Part shown: positions 55,734-63,565 of the stretch, piece by piece
How positions within the stretch are numbered: position 1 is the first letter of the stretch
Layout: the number at the start of each line of letters is the position of its first letter
Source: Deltaproteobacteria bacterium
GTDB lineage: Bacteria > Myxococcota_A > UBA9042 > PHBI01 > JACKFB01
Assembly (NCBI GenBank): GCA_020632695.1
Contig: JACKFB010000005.1
Coordinates: 124,001 to 188,000 of the forward strand
Direction: 5' to 3'
DNA length: 64,000 bases
Notes under the pieces: generated by a model
The model's input: only the letters and a program-made list of their open reading frames with translations
Databases searched by the model: none
What the model was told of the DNA's origin: nothing
Made by a program: the position numbers and the translations under genes

Positions 55734-56585
55734 CTACCCCAGCCCGCGCATCTCCAGCTCGTCCTCGTCCAGGCCCAGGTAGTGGCCGATCTCGTGCAGC
55801 ACGGTGATCTCGACCTGCTCCTCGACCTCTTCGGGGCTGCCGCACATGCGCTCGATGTTCCACCGGAACAGGTAGATCCGGGTGGGCCCGGTCGCCACGA
55901 AGTCGACGCCGCGCTCCTGCGCGCGCTCCGGTCCGTCGAAGAGGCCGAGGATCCGCGAATCGGCGACGTCGGTCTCGAAGATCCACGCCTCCGGGTAGTC
56001 CTCGACCACGATGGCGACGTTGCCCAGGGCCTCGCGGATGTGCTCGGGCAGGCGCTCGATGGCCTCCTCGGCCACGGCGACGAAGCGCTCCTCGGGCAAC
56101 CAGAGCCGGAAGGGCGGCTCGCTGTCGCGCTCCAGCTCCCAGACGCGCTTGAACGAGGCCAACCGGCGCTCCCAGTCCTCCACCCGCTCGGCGGCGACCC
56201 CGGCCTCGTACCAGAGCTCCGGGTCGTCCTCGTGGGCGCCGGCCGCCGCCATCAGCACCTCGGCCGCCTCGGCGTCGGCGTCCATGTCATGCAGCACGTC
56301 GGCGAGCTCCAGCACCGTGTCCACGTCGTCGGGGAAGCGCCGCGCCGCCTCACGGACGACCTCCAGCGCCTGTTCCCGCTGCTCCTCGAGCCACAGGGCG
56401 CGCCAGTGCAAGGCCAGGAAGGCTAGACACGCGGGCCCGCCCTCGGGCAGCATCCCGACGGCGGCGCGATGTCGACGTACCCCGTCGGCGTCGCCCCCGT
56501 CATATGCGCGCAGCCCCAGGTCGAAGTGTACCCGCATGGCCTCACCGCGCGCCTGCAGTCGACTCAAGGTCCTCGAGATTTCCAT
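55734..56585 (-). CDS. TPR protein with a C-terminal minimal zincin domain
   Basis: The 283-residue protein combines TPR-like helices (about residues 20-160; LELADVLHDMDADAEAAEVL and similar) with a C-terminal domain of the Zincin_1 metallopeptidase-like family (PF06262-type). The motif is HEIGHYLGLDEDELEMRG near residue 265. It supplies the two His and catalytic Glu of HExxH plus an Asp/Glu-containing third-ligand position. IYLFRWNIERMC precedes it as is usual. ATG 56585 has a poor ribosome-binding site; ATG 56537 is an alternative. No secretion signal is evident, so it acts in the cytoplasm or not at all as a peptidase. Confidence 0.83.
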   Translation of the reverse strand: MEISRTLSRLQARGEAMRVHFDLGLRAYDGGDADGVRRHRAAVGMLPEGGPACLAFLALHWRALWLEEQREQALEVVREAARRFPDDVDTVLELADVLHDMDADAEAAEVLMAAAGAHEDDPELWYEAGVAAERVEDWERRLASFKRVWELERDSEPPFRLWLPEERFVAVAEEAIERLPEHIREALGNVAIVVEDYPEAWIFETDVADSRILGLFDGPERAQERGVDFVATGPTRIYLFRWNIERMCGSPEEVEEQVEITVLHEIGHYLGLDEDELEMRGLG

Positions 56586-56650
56586 CGTCTTCGACCGGTG
56601 GCGCCCCTCGCGCCGCGCCGGCTCGAGGGATACGCTCCAAGGGGCATGAA

Positions 56651-57010
56651 ATGCGGCGTGTCGACAAGCCCTGGGGCCACGAGATCATCTGGGCCGAGAC
56701 CGACCGCTACGCCGGAAAGCTCCTGCACATCGCGGCCGGTCACGCTCTCAGCCTTCAATATCACGAGCGGAAGGCCGAGAGCATCTACGTACTCTCGGGT
56801 CGGTTGCACCTCCACCACGCCAGCGCGCCCGGCGAGCCGGTGAGCGTCCGCGTCGTCGAAGCTGGCGACGCCTTCGACATCGTCCCCGGGATGCTGCACC
56901 GCTTCGAGGCCCGCGAGCCGGTGGTGCTGGTGGAGGTCTCCACCCCCGAGCTCGACGACGTCGTGCGCCTCGACGACCGCTACGGCCGCGAGGGCACCTC
57001 CGAGGCGTGA
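56651..57010 (+). CDS. small cupin, mannose-6-phosphate isomerase-like
   Basis: The 119-residue single cupin begins RRVDKPWGHEIIWAETDRYA, the start typical of type II phosphomannose isomerase C-terminal domains. The metal-site motif is SLQYHERKAESIYVLSG, and DIVPGMLHRFEA completes the second cupin motif. Two His and a Glu are positioned for metal binding. Enzyme activity cannot be inferred: similar stand-alone cupins are of unknown role. ATG 56651 follows AGGGG. It is divergent from the zincin gene. Confidence 0.82.
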   Translation: MRRVDKPWGHEIIWAETDRYAGKLLHIAAGHALSLQYHERKAESIYVLSGRLHLHHASAPGEPVSVRVVEAGDAFDIVPGMLHRFEAREPVVLVEVSTPELDDVVRLDDRYGREGTSEA

Positions 57011-57029
57011 GCGCCCGGACCCGCCGCCC

Positions 57030-57629
57030 TCACTCCTCCTTCGCTTCCTCGTAGTAGTCGGGCTTGCCGTCGGCGTCGCGGTCATAGCCGACCCGCACGA
57101 TCTTCCCGTCGTCGAAGTACTCGAAGACATCGGGCTTGCCGTCGCCGGTGGTGTCGCGCTCGTTGCGGACCAGCTTCCCTTCCTCGTAGTAGCGCCAGAG
57201 CGTCGGCTGCGTGCCGGGCGGGAGGAACACCTCCCGCTTGTAGACCGCGCCCTGCGCGTAATAGTCGATGGCGTCGACCTTGCCGTCGAAGTCGTGGTCC
57301 ATCGCCTCGCGCACCATCACCCCGTCGGGGTTGAAGTACTGCCAGACGTCCAGCTTCCCGTCGCGATTGAAGTCGATCTCGGTCCGCGCCAGCACGCGCG
57401 GCCGGTCGGCCAGCGGCACCTTCGGGTCGCCGGTGCGGGTGAACACCTTGATGAGGTCGGGCTTGCCGTCGCCCGTGAGGTCGTACTTCTCGATCTCACC
57501 CTCGCCCTGGACCTCCACCGCGAGCAGGGAGGCGTCGGGCGCGATGTCGACGCTGCGGGTCTTCCGACTGCAGGCCGCGCTTCCGACCAGGAGGGTCGCC
57601 AGGGTGGCGACGAGCAGGGCCTTCGGCAT
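57030..57629 (-). CDS. lipoprotein with five Ca-binding DxDGxxD repeats
   Basis: The 199-residue precursor has a signal peptide ending GSAAC (lipid Cys about residue 20, imperfect lipobox). The rest carries five EF-hand-like loops: DLTGDGKPD, DFNRDGKLD, DHDFDGKVD, DTTGDGKPD and DRDADGKPD. These are spaced by strand-like YF/YY elements (WQYF, IDYY, WRYY, FEYF), as in dockerin-like or FG-GAP-type loop arrays. It is probably a periplasm-facing or surface Ca-binding protein. ATG 57629 follows GAGGCG. Confidence 0.78.
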   Translation of the reverse strand: MPKALLVATLATLLVGSAACSRKTRSVDIAPDASLLAVEVQGEGEIEKYDLTGDGKPDLIKVFTRTGDPKVPLADRPRVLARTEIDFNRDGKLDVWQYFNPDGVMVREAMDHDFDGKVDAIDYYAQGAVYKREVFLPPGTQPTLWRYYEEGKLVRNERDTTGDGKPDVFEYFDDGKIVRVGYDRDADGKPDYYEEAKEE

Positions 57630-57791
57630 GGGGTTCGCCTCGTCCGGGTACCGGGGTCGCGTCGTCATCGCGACGCACGGACGCGCCGCTCTGCGCGCGT
57701 CGCAGCATCTTCGCGCCCTCCCCGCGGTGGGTCAAGCCGGGCCTCCCGCGCCGTCGGTGCGGCGCACGCGCGACCGCGGGGGGCTCTGCGC

Positions 57792-58649
57792 TCAGGCGTT
57801 GGCGCCGCGGTCCGCCGCCACGAACACCCCGAGCTCGCGCAAGGCGACCGCGGCGACGTGGGCCGCCAGATCGCCGTCGGGCAGGATGGCGTCCGGCTCG
57901 TAGAGCACCCGCCCGTGGCCTTCCGACGCCTCCGCCGCGCGCCAGGCTGCCGCGATGACCGTGGTCTGGATGGCGCCGGTGGAGAGCAGCACCGGCACCA
58001 CGTGCACCCGACGCACCCCCGCCATGTGCAGGGCCTTTCGGATCGCCTGGAGCGTCGGCGCCGGGCTGTGGCTGACCACGTGCCCCACGTAGGCGTGACA
58101 GGCGTAGGCGTAGCCGTGCCGCATCAGGTAGGCGCGCACCGCCGCCATCAGCGCCTCCCACCGCTCGTGGTGCACGGTGGAGCCGTAGGCGCAGAGGACG
58201 ACCGCCTCCTCGGACGGATCCTCGCTGCGCAGGCTCAGGCGCCGCTCCACGTTGGCGCCCAGCATGCGCTCGATGGGTCCCAGGTCCAGCAGCGTCACCG
58301 GCAGGCCCGGCGGCAGCGGCTGGTGCCCTTCAGCGGTGAGGCGCCGTCGGACGTGCTCGGGCAGCGGCAGCCCCAGCAGGCCCGGGATGTCCTCGGAGAG
58401 GTGGGTCGACGCGGTCAGGAAGAGCGGCGCCACGAGCACCCTCGACACGCCCGAGGCGAGCAGCGCCCTCACCGCGTCGGGGATGCTGGGAGGCACCGCT
58501 TCGAGGCAGGCGACGTCGACCGTGGAGAAGGCGGCGTCGATGCCGGGCGACTCGGCGACGTGCCCGGCGAACTCGCGCACGCGGTCGAGCCAGCCTTCGG
58601 CCCGCGAGCCGTGTGCGACGATCAGGAGCGCCGGGCGTTGCGCTTGCAT
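57792..58649 (-). CDS. CbiX-type sirohydrochlorin cobaltochelatase-like protein
   Basis: CbiX inserts cobalt into sirohydrochlorin for B12 synthesis; SirB inserts iron for siroheme. The 285-residue protein is two tandem chelatase units. The first has IVAHGSRAEGW, with His13 as the metal-binding His, and RVLVAPLFLTASTHLSEDI. The second has VVLCAYGSTVHHERW, in which the HGS is replaced by YGS, so only the first site looks intact at that position. ATG 58649 is plausible. It is divergent from ccr with 138 bp between. The B12-dependent mutase encoded next to it makes a cobalt role attractive, though not proven. Confidence 0.82.
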   Translation of the reverse strand: MQAQRPALLIVAHGSRAEGWLDRVREFAGHVAESPGIDAAFSTVDVACLEAVPPSIPDAVRALLASGVSRVLVAPLFLTASTHLSEDIPGLLGLPLPEHVRRRLTAEGHQPLPPGLPVTLLDLGPIERMLGANVERRLSLRSEDPSEEAVVLCAYGSTVHHERWEALMAAVRAYLMRHGYAYACHAYVGHVVSHSPAPTLQAIRKALHMAGVRRVHVVPVLLSTGAIQTTVIAAAWRAAEASEGHGRVLYEPDAILPDGDLAAHVAAVALRELGVFVAADRGANA

Positions 58650-58707
58650 GCGTCCAAGATGCGAGCGGCGTCGACTGCGGTCAAGCGGCCCGAGGCCGGC
58701 GTCCGCC

Positions 58708-58737
58708 TTGACCGTGCGCTCTGGGGCGCCGTAGCCT
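58708..58737 (+). promoter_or_regulatory. promoter of the ccr-ecm-meaB operon
   Basis: TTGACC (58708-58713), an 18 bp spacer and TAGCCT (58732-58737) lie about 50 bp before the ccr ATG at 58788. Confidence 0.5.
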
Positions 58738-58787
58738 CGCGGGCGTGCGCGGCCTGCCTGGGCGCCGCCGCGCCGAGGGAGCATCCG

Positions 58788-60065
58788 ATGGGCGAGACCG
58801 GGACCGGACGTGTGGAGGACGGGGCCTGGCCCCTGGGTGCCATTCCACCGCTGGGGCAGGTCCCCGCGCGCATGCACGCGATGGCCATCCGGCGGGAGCG
58901 CCACGGCGAGCCGCGACAGGCGTTCCAGCACGAGATCGTCGACGTGCCGCCGGTGGGGCCCGACGAGGTGCTGGTCTACGTCATGGCCGCGGGCGTCAAC
59001 TACAACGGCGTGTGGGCCGCGCTGGGGCAACCGCTGAGCCCGCTGGACGTCCACGGCGAGGCCTTCCACATCGCCGGCTCCGACGCGTCGGGCGTGGTCT
59101 GGGCGGTGGGCGACGCGGTGCGGAACTGCAAGGTCGGCGACGAGGTCGTGGTGCACTGCAACCAGACCTGCGGCCAATGCCACAACTGCAACGGCGGCGA
59201 GCCGATGCTCTGCCGCGAGCAGCAGATCTGGGGCTACGAGACGAGCTGGGGCAGCTTCGCCCAGTTCTGCAAGGTGCAGGCGCAGCAGGTGCTGACCAAG
59301 CCGAAGCACCTCACCTGGGAGGAGGCGGGCTGCTACATGCTGGTCTACGCGACGGCGTGGCGCATGCTCTACGGGCACACGCCGCACTCGCTCAAGCCGG
59401 CGATGAACGTGCTGGTCTGGGGCGGCTCGGGGGGCCTGGGCACCATGGCCACGCAGATCTGCAAGGCCGCTGGCGCCAACGCCATCGCGGTGGTGTCGTC
59501 GGAGGACAAGGGCGCCTGGTGCCTGGCCAACGGCGCCAAGGCCTGGCTGAACCGCAAGGAGTTCGACTGCTGGGGTCCCATGCCCGACACGGCGGACACG
59601 GCCACCTACTCCGCCTACAGCAAGCGGGTGCGCGCCTTCGGCAAGGCCATCTGGGCGGTCACCGGCGGCGTCGACGTCGACATCGTCTTCGAGCACCCCG
59701 GCGAGCAGACCTTCCCGGTGAGCTGCTTCGTGGTGAGGCGCGGCGGCATGGTGGTCTTCTGCGCCGGCACCACCGGCTACAACCTGACCTTCGACGCCCG
59801 CTACGTGTGGATGCGACAGAAGCGCATCCAGGGCAGCCACTTCGCCAGCCGCTACGAGGCCGACCAGGCCAACCACCTGGTGATGGACGGGCGCATCGAC
59901 GCGGCGCTCTCGACCGTGTTCGCGTTCGACGAGGTCGCCGAGCCTCACACGCTCATGTGGGAGAACCGGCACCCGCCCGGGAACATGGGGGTGCTGGTGA
60001 ACGCGACCGCGCGCGGCTGCAGGAACCTCGAGGAGAGTCGCGCCGCCCAAGGGGGCGCGGCGTGA
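58788..60065 (+). CDS. ccr: crotonyl-CoA carboxylase/reductase
   Basis: Ccr carboxylates and reduces crotonyl-CoA to (2S)-ethylmalonyl-CoA with NADPH. The 425-residue MDR-fold enzyme has the family blocks VNYNGVWAALGQP, FHIAGSDASGVVWAVGD, the Cys cluster CNQTCGQCHNC, LTWEEAGCYMLVYATAWRML, the NADPH-binding VWGGSGGLGTMATQICKAAG, and IVFEHPGEQTFPVS. The Asn and Glu of the CO2 site conserved in this family are present in the NYNGVWA and WEEA blocks. ATG 58788 follows GAGGGAG. It is coupled to the mutase by a GTGA overlap. Adjacent to ecm, carboxylation is favoured over simple crotonyl-CoA reduction. Confidence 0.93.
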   Translation: MGETGTGRVEDGAWPLGAIPPLGQVPARMHAMAIRRERHGEPRQAFQHEIVDVPPVGPDEVLVYVMAAGVNYNGVWAALGQPLSPLDVHGEAFHIAGSDASGVVWAVGDAVRNCKVGDEVVVHCNQTCGQCHNCNGGEPMLCREQQIWGYETSWGSFAQFCKVQAQQVLTKPKHLTWEEAGCYMLVYATAWRMLYGHTPHSLKPAMNVLVWGGSGGLGTMATQICKAAGANAIAVVSSEDKGAWCLANGAKAWLNRKEFDCWGPMPDTADTATYSAYSKRVRAFGKAIWAVTGGVDVDIVFEHPGEQTFPVSCFVVRRGGMVVFCAGTTGYNLTFDARYVWMRQKRIQGSHFASRYEADQANHLVMDGRIDAALSTVFAFDEVAEPHTLMWENRHPPGNMGVLVNATARGCRNLEESRAAQGGAA

Positions 60066-62041
60066 GTGAGCGCCGCGACCGCCCCTGGGTGATGCGGACC
60101 TACTCGGGCCACTCGTCAGCGGCGGCGTCCAACGCGCTCTACCGGGACAACCTCGGCCGCGGACAGACGGGCCTCTCGGTGGCCTTCGACCTGCCCACCC
60201 AGACCGGCTACGACGCCGACGACGCGCTCAGCCGCGGCGAGGTCGGCAAGGTGGGCGTGCCCATCGGGCACCTGGGCGACATGGAGACCCTCTTCGAGGG
60301 CATCCCGCTCGACCGCATGAACACCTCGATGACCATCAACGCGACGGCGCCCTGGCTCTTGGCCCTGTACGTCGCCGCGGCCGAGCGCCAGGGGGTCGCC
60401 CGCGAGGCGCTGTCGGGGACCACCCAGAACGACCTGGTGAAGGAGTTCCTCTCGCGCGGCACCTACATGCTGCCGCCGCGCCCCTCGATGCGGCTCCAGA
60501 CCGACGTCATCGCCTTCACGGTGGCGGAGATGCCGCGCTGGAACCCGGTGAACATCTGCAGCTACCACCTGCAGGAGGCCGGGGCGACGCCGACCCTCGA
60601 GGTGAGCTACGCCCTGGCGAACGCGATGGCGGTGCTCGACGCGCTGCGCGAGCGGGGCGACGTCGACGAGGCGGCGTTCCCGACGACGGTGGGGCGCATC
60701 AGCTACTTCGTGAACGCCGGCATTCGCTTCGTCGAGGAGATGGTGAAGCTGCGGGTGATGGCGCGGCTCTGGGACCGCACGGCCGAGACGCGCTACGGCG
60801 TGACGGACGAGCGCCTGCGCCGCTTCCGCTACGGCGTCCAGGTCAACTCGCTGGGGCTGACCGAGCCGCAGCCGGAGAACAACGTGTACCGCATCGCGCT
60901 GGAGATGCTGGGCGTGGTGCTGTCCAAGAGCGCGCGGGCGCGGGCGGTGCAGCTCCCCGCGTGGAACGAGGCGCTGGGGCTGCCCAGGCCCTGGGATCAG
61001 CAGTGGTCGCTGCGGCTCCAGCAGATCATGGCCTACGAGACCGACCTGCTGGAGTACGAGGACCTCTTCGACGGATCGCACGTGGTGGCGGAGCTGGAGG
61101 CCGAGCTGGAGGCGCGCGTCGCCGAGGAGCTGGCCTGGATCGAGCGCGAGGGCGGCGTGCTGGCGGCGGTGGAGTCGGGCGCGATGAAGCAGCGCCTGGT
61201 CGAGGCGGGCGCGGCGCGGCTGCGGGAGATCGAGTCGGGGGAACAGGTCGTGGTCGGGGTGAACCGCTGGCAGGAGGGCCTCCCCTCGCCGCTGCTCGCC
61301 GGCGACGACGCCGGGTTCATGAGCGTCGACGAGCACGCCGAGGCCGAGCAGGTCGCCAGGCTGGTGGCCTGGCGGGCGGCGCGGCACGCGGGCGAGGCCG
61401 AGGTCGCGCTGCACGGGCTGCGGGACGCCGCCACGACCGGCGCCAACATCATGCCGGCCAGCATCCGGTGCGCCCTGGCCGGGGTCACCACCGGCGAGTG
61501 GGGCGCCGCCCTGCGCGACATCTTCGGCGAGTACCGGGCACCCACCGGCGTGAGCGCGACGATGGCGTCCAGCGCGGAGCGGGCCTCCCTCGTCGAGGCG
61601 CGGGAAGCCGTCGACGCCGCCAGCGAGCGGCTGGGCCGCCGCCTGAAGCTGCTGGTCGGCAAGCCGGGCCTCGACGGCCACTCGAACGGCGCCGAGCAGG
61701 TGGCGGTGCGGGCGCGGGACGCCGGCATCGAGGTCGTCTATGACGGGATCCGGCTGACGCCCGACCAGATCGCGCGCGCCGCCGAGGAGGAAGGCGTCCA
61801 CGCCATCGGCCTCTCGGTGCTCTCCGGCAGCCACATGGCCTTGGTGCCCCAGGTCATCGCCGCGCTGGAGGCCCGAGGGCTGGCGGCGCTGCCGGTCATC
61901 GTCGGCGGCATCATCCCGCCCGAGGACCGCACCGCGCTGCTGGCGGCCGGGGTCGCCCGTGTCTTCACACCCAGCGACTTCGATCTCGACCTGGTCATCG
62001 CCGAGATCGCCCGAGCCGTGCTCGAAGGCGCCGGCGGGTGA
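60062..62041 (+). CDS. ecm: ethylmalonyl-CoA mutase (MeaA type)
   Basis: Ecm is a B12 enzyme turning (2R)-ethylmalonyl-CoA into methylsuccinyl-CoA. The 659-residue protein has the substrate barrel (FDLPTQTGYDADDALSRGEVG, SMTINATAPWLLALYVAA, YGVQVNSLGLTEPQPENN). The B12-binding domain is C-terminal, with KLLVGKPGLDGHSNGAEQ (Asp-x-His-x-x-Gly) and SVLSGSHMALVPQVIAALE. The DGHSNG variant and single-subunit layout mark MeaA/Ecm rather than methylmalonyl-CoA mutase. GTG 60062 overlaps the ccr stop. Confidence 0.93.
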   Translation: MSERRDRPWVMRTYSGHSSAAASNALYRDNLGRGQTGLSVAFDLPTQTGYDADDALSRGEVGKVGVPIGHLGDMETLFEGIPLDRMNTSMTINATAPWLLALYVAAAERQGVAREALSGTTQNDLVKEFLSRGTYMLPPRPSMRLQTDVIAFTVAEMPRWNPVNICSYHLQEAGATPTLEVSYALANAMAVLDALRERGDVDEAAFPTTVGRISYFVNAGIRFVEEMVKLRVMARLWDRTAETRYGVTDERLRRFRYGVQVNSLGLTEPQPENNVYRIALEMLGVVLSKSARARAVQLPAWNEALGLPRPWDQQWSLRLQQIMAYETDLLEYEDLFDGSHVVAELEAELEARVAEELAWIEREGGVLAAVESGAMKQRLVEAGAARLREIESGEQVVVGVNRWQEGLPSPLLAGDDAGFMSVDEHAEAEQVARLVAWRAARHAGEAEVALHGLRDAATTGANIMPASIRCALAGVTTGEWGAALRDIFGEYRAPTGVSATMASSAERASLVEAREAVDAASERLGRRLKLLVGKPGLDGHSNGAEQVAVRARDAGIEVVYDGIRLTPDQIARAAEEEGVHAIGLSVLSGSHMALVPQVIAALEARGLAALPVIVGGIIPPEDRTALLAAGVARVFTPSDFDLDLVIAEIARAVLEGAGG

Positions 62042-62979
62042 GCGCGACGCTCGCGGCCGAGGTGCGCGCCGGTTCGCGTTCCGCCCTGGCCCGGCTGCTC
62101 AACCAGCTCGAGTCGTCCCGCCCCGACGACCGCGCGGCGGCCTCGGCCGTCATCGACGAGCTGGCGATCTACCTCCGGCCCGGCGGCCTCCTCGTGGGCC
62201 TCACCGGCCCGCCGGGCGTGGGCAAGTCCACCCTCGCCGGCGCCCTGGTGGCGAGCTGGCGCCAGCGCGCCCTCTCCGTCGGCGTAATAGCGGTCGATCC
62301 ATCGTCGCGGCGCAGCGGCGGAGCGCTGCTGGGTGACCGCGCGCGCATCGGGCCCAGGGGCGGCGACGACGGCCTCTTCGTGCGCTCGATGGCGGCGCGG
62401 GACCGGCTGGGCGGGCTGGCTCCGGCCACCTTCGAGGCGGTCATCGCCATGGGGGCCGCCGCCGACCGGGTCCTCGTGGAGACCGTGGGCGTGGGCCAGT
62501 CGGAGACCGACGTCTCCGAGGCCGTCGACCTCACGGTGGTCGTCATCCAGCCCGCGTCGGGGGACACGCTGCAGTTCATCAAGGCCGGTCTGATGGAGGT
62601 TCCGGACGTGGTCGTGGTGGGCAAGGCCGATCTGGGCGCCGCCGCCAGGCGCACCGCCCGCGAGCTGCGCGCGGTGATGCCCGCCCTGGGCCGGCCCGAT
62701 ACCCCGGTGCTCGAGGTGTCCGCCCTCGCTGGCGACGGCGTCGGTGCGCTGTGCGACGTGCTCGAGGAGCTCCGCGAGGCCGGCGCGCCGGAGCTGGGCC
62801 CGCGCCGAGACCGCCGCCTCCGCGAGCAGGTGCTGCGCACCTTCCGCGACCGGTACGGCTCACGAGGCCTCGACGCGCTCGGAGGCGCGGCCGGTGCCCG
62901 GGCGCGCCTGGACGCGCTGCCGCCGGGCACACCGCCCTCGGCGCTTCTGGCCGCGCTGACACGAGCCGCCGGTCACTGA
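62038..62979 (+). CDS. meaB: MeaB/ArgK-type G3E GTPase chaperone of B12 mutases
   Basis: MeaB loads and protects adenosylcobalamin on mutases. The 313-residue GTPase has the P-loop GLTGPPGVGKST near residue 54, the switch region VIAVDPSSRRSGGALLGDR, LVETVGVGQSE, the guanine-specifying VVVGKAD and the C-terminal dimerisation helices. GTG 62038 overlaps the ecm stop (GTGA), so it serves Ecm in this cluster. Confidence 0.94.
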   Translation: MSATLAAEVRAGSRSALARLLNQLESSRPDDRAAASAVIDELAIYLRPGGLLVGLTGPPGVGKSTLAGALVASWRQRALSVGVIAVDPSSRRSGGALLGDRARIGPRGGDDGLFVRSMAARDRLGGLAPATFEAVIAMGAAADRVLVETVGVGQSETDVSEAVDLTVVVIQPASGDTLQFIKAGLMEVPDVVVVGKADLGAAARRTARELRAVMPALGRPDTPVLEVSALAGDGVGALCDVLEELREAGAPELGPRRDRRLREQVLRTFRDRYGSRGLDALGGAAGARARLDALPPGTPPSALLAALTRAAGH

Positions 62980-63050
62980 CCGCCCCCGCGCCCAAGTGCC
63001 GCGCAGAGCGGCGCGCGACGACGCGGGCGCGGGCACGAGCGCGCAGCCAG

Positions 63051-63548
63051 CTACTCGCGCGGCAGCGTCTTGGCTCGCGCGTCGGAAGCCAGCTTGGCCT
63101 TGTGGTCCTGGAAGGCGGCGTAGAGCCGCTCGTCCGAGGTCGCGAGGATCTGCACCGCCAGCAACCCGGCGTTCTCGGCGCCGCCGATGGCGACCGTGGC
63201 CACCGGCACGCCCTTGGGCATCTGCACCGACGCCAGCAACGCGTCCATGCCGTCGAGCTGACGCGCCGCGATCGGGACCGCGATGACCGGCAGCGGGGTC
63301 CAGGCTGCGACCACGCCCGCCAGGTGGGCGGCCATCCCGGCGCCGCAGATCACCACGCGCAGGCCGCGTTCGTAGGCCGTGCGGGCGTACTCGCCGACGT
63401 CCCCCGGCGTGCGGTGGGCCGAGAGCACCCGCGCCTCACAGCCGACGCCGAAGCGCTCCAGCGTCGCGACGGCGGCCTGCATCACCGGCCAGTCCGAATC
63501 GCTTCCCATCAACACGCCCACTCGGGGCGAGGTGTCCAGTGTCGCCAT
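63051..63548 (-). CDS. purE: N5-carboxyaminoimidazole ribonucleotide mutase
   Basis: Class I PurE moves the carboxyl group from N5-CAIR to CAIR in purine synthesis. The 165-residue protein has GVLMGSDSDWPVMQ, VLSAHRTP with the catalytic His, GAGMAAHLAGVVAAWT, and VPVATVAIGGAENAGLLAV. ATG 63548 follows GAGGAGG by six bases. It lies 17 bp downstream of the MaoC-like gene on the same strand, likely in one transcript. purK is not in the window. Confidence 0.96.
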   Translation of the reverse strand: MATLDTSPRVGVLMGSDSDWPVMQAAVATLERFGVGCEARVLSAHRTPGDVGEYARTAYERGLRVVICGAGMAAHLAGVVAAWTPLPVIAVPIAARQLDGMDALLASVQMPKGVPVATVAIGGAENAGLLAVQILATSDERLYAAFQDHKAKLASDARAKTLPRE

Positions 63549-63565
63549 CTCGTCCTCCTCGCCGC

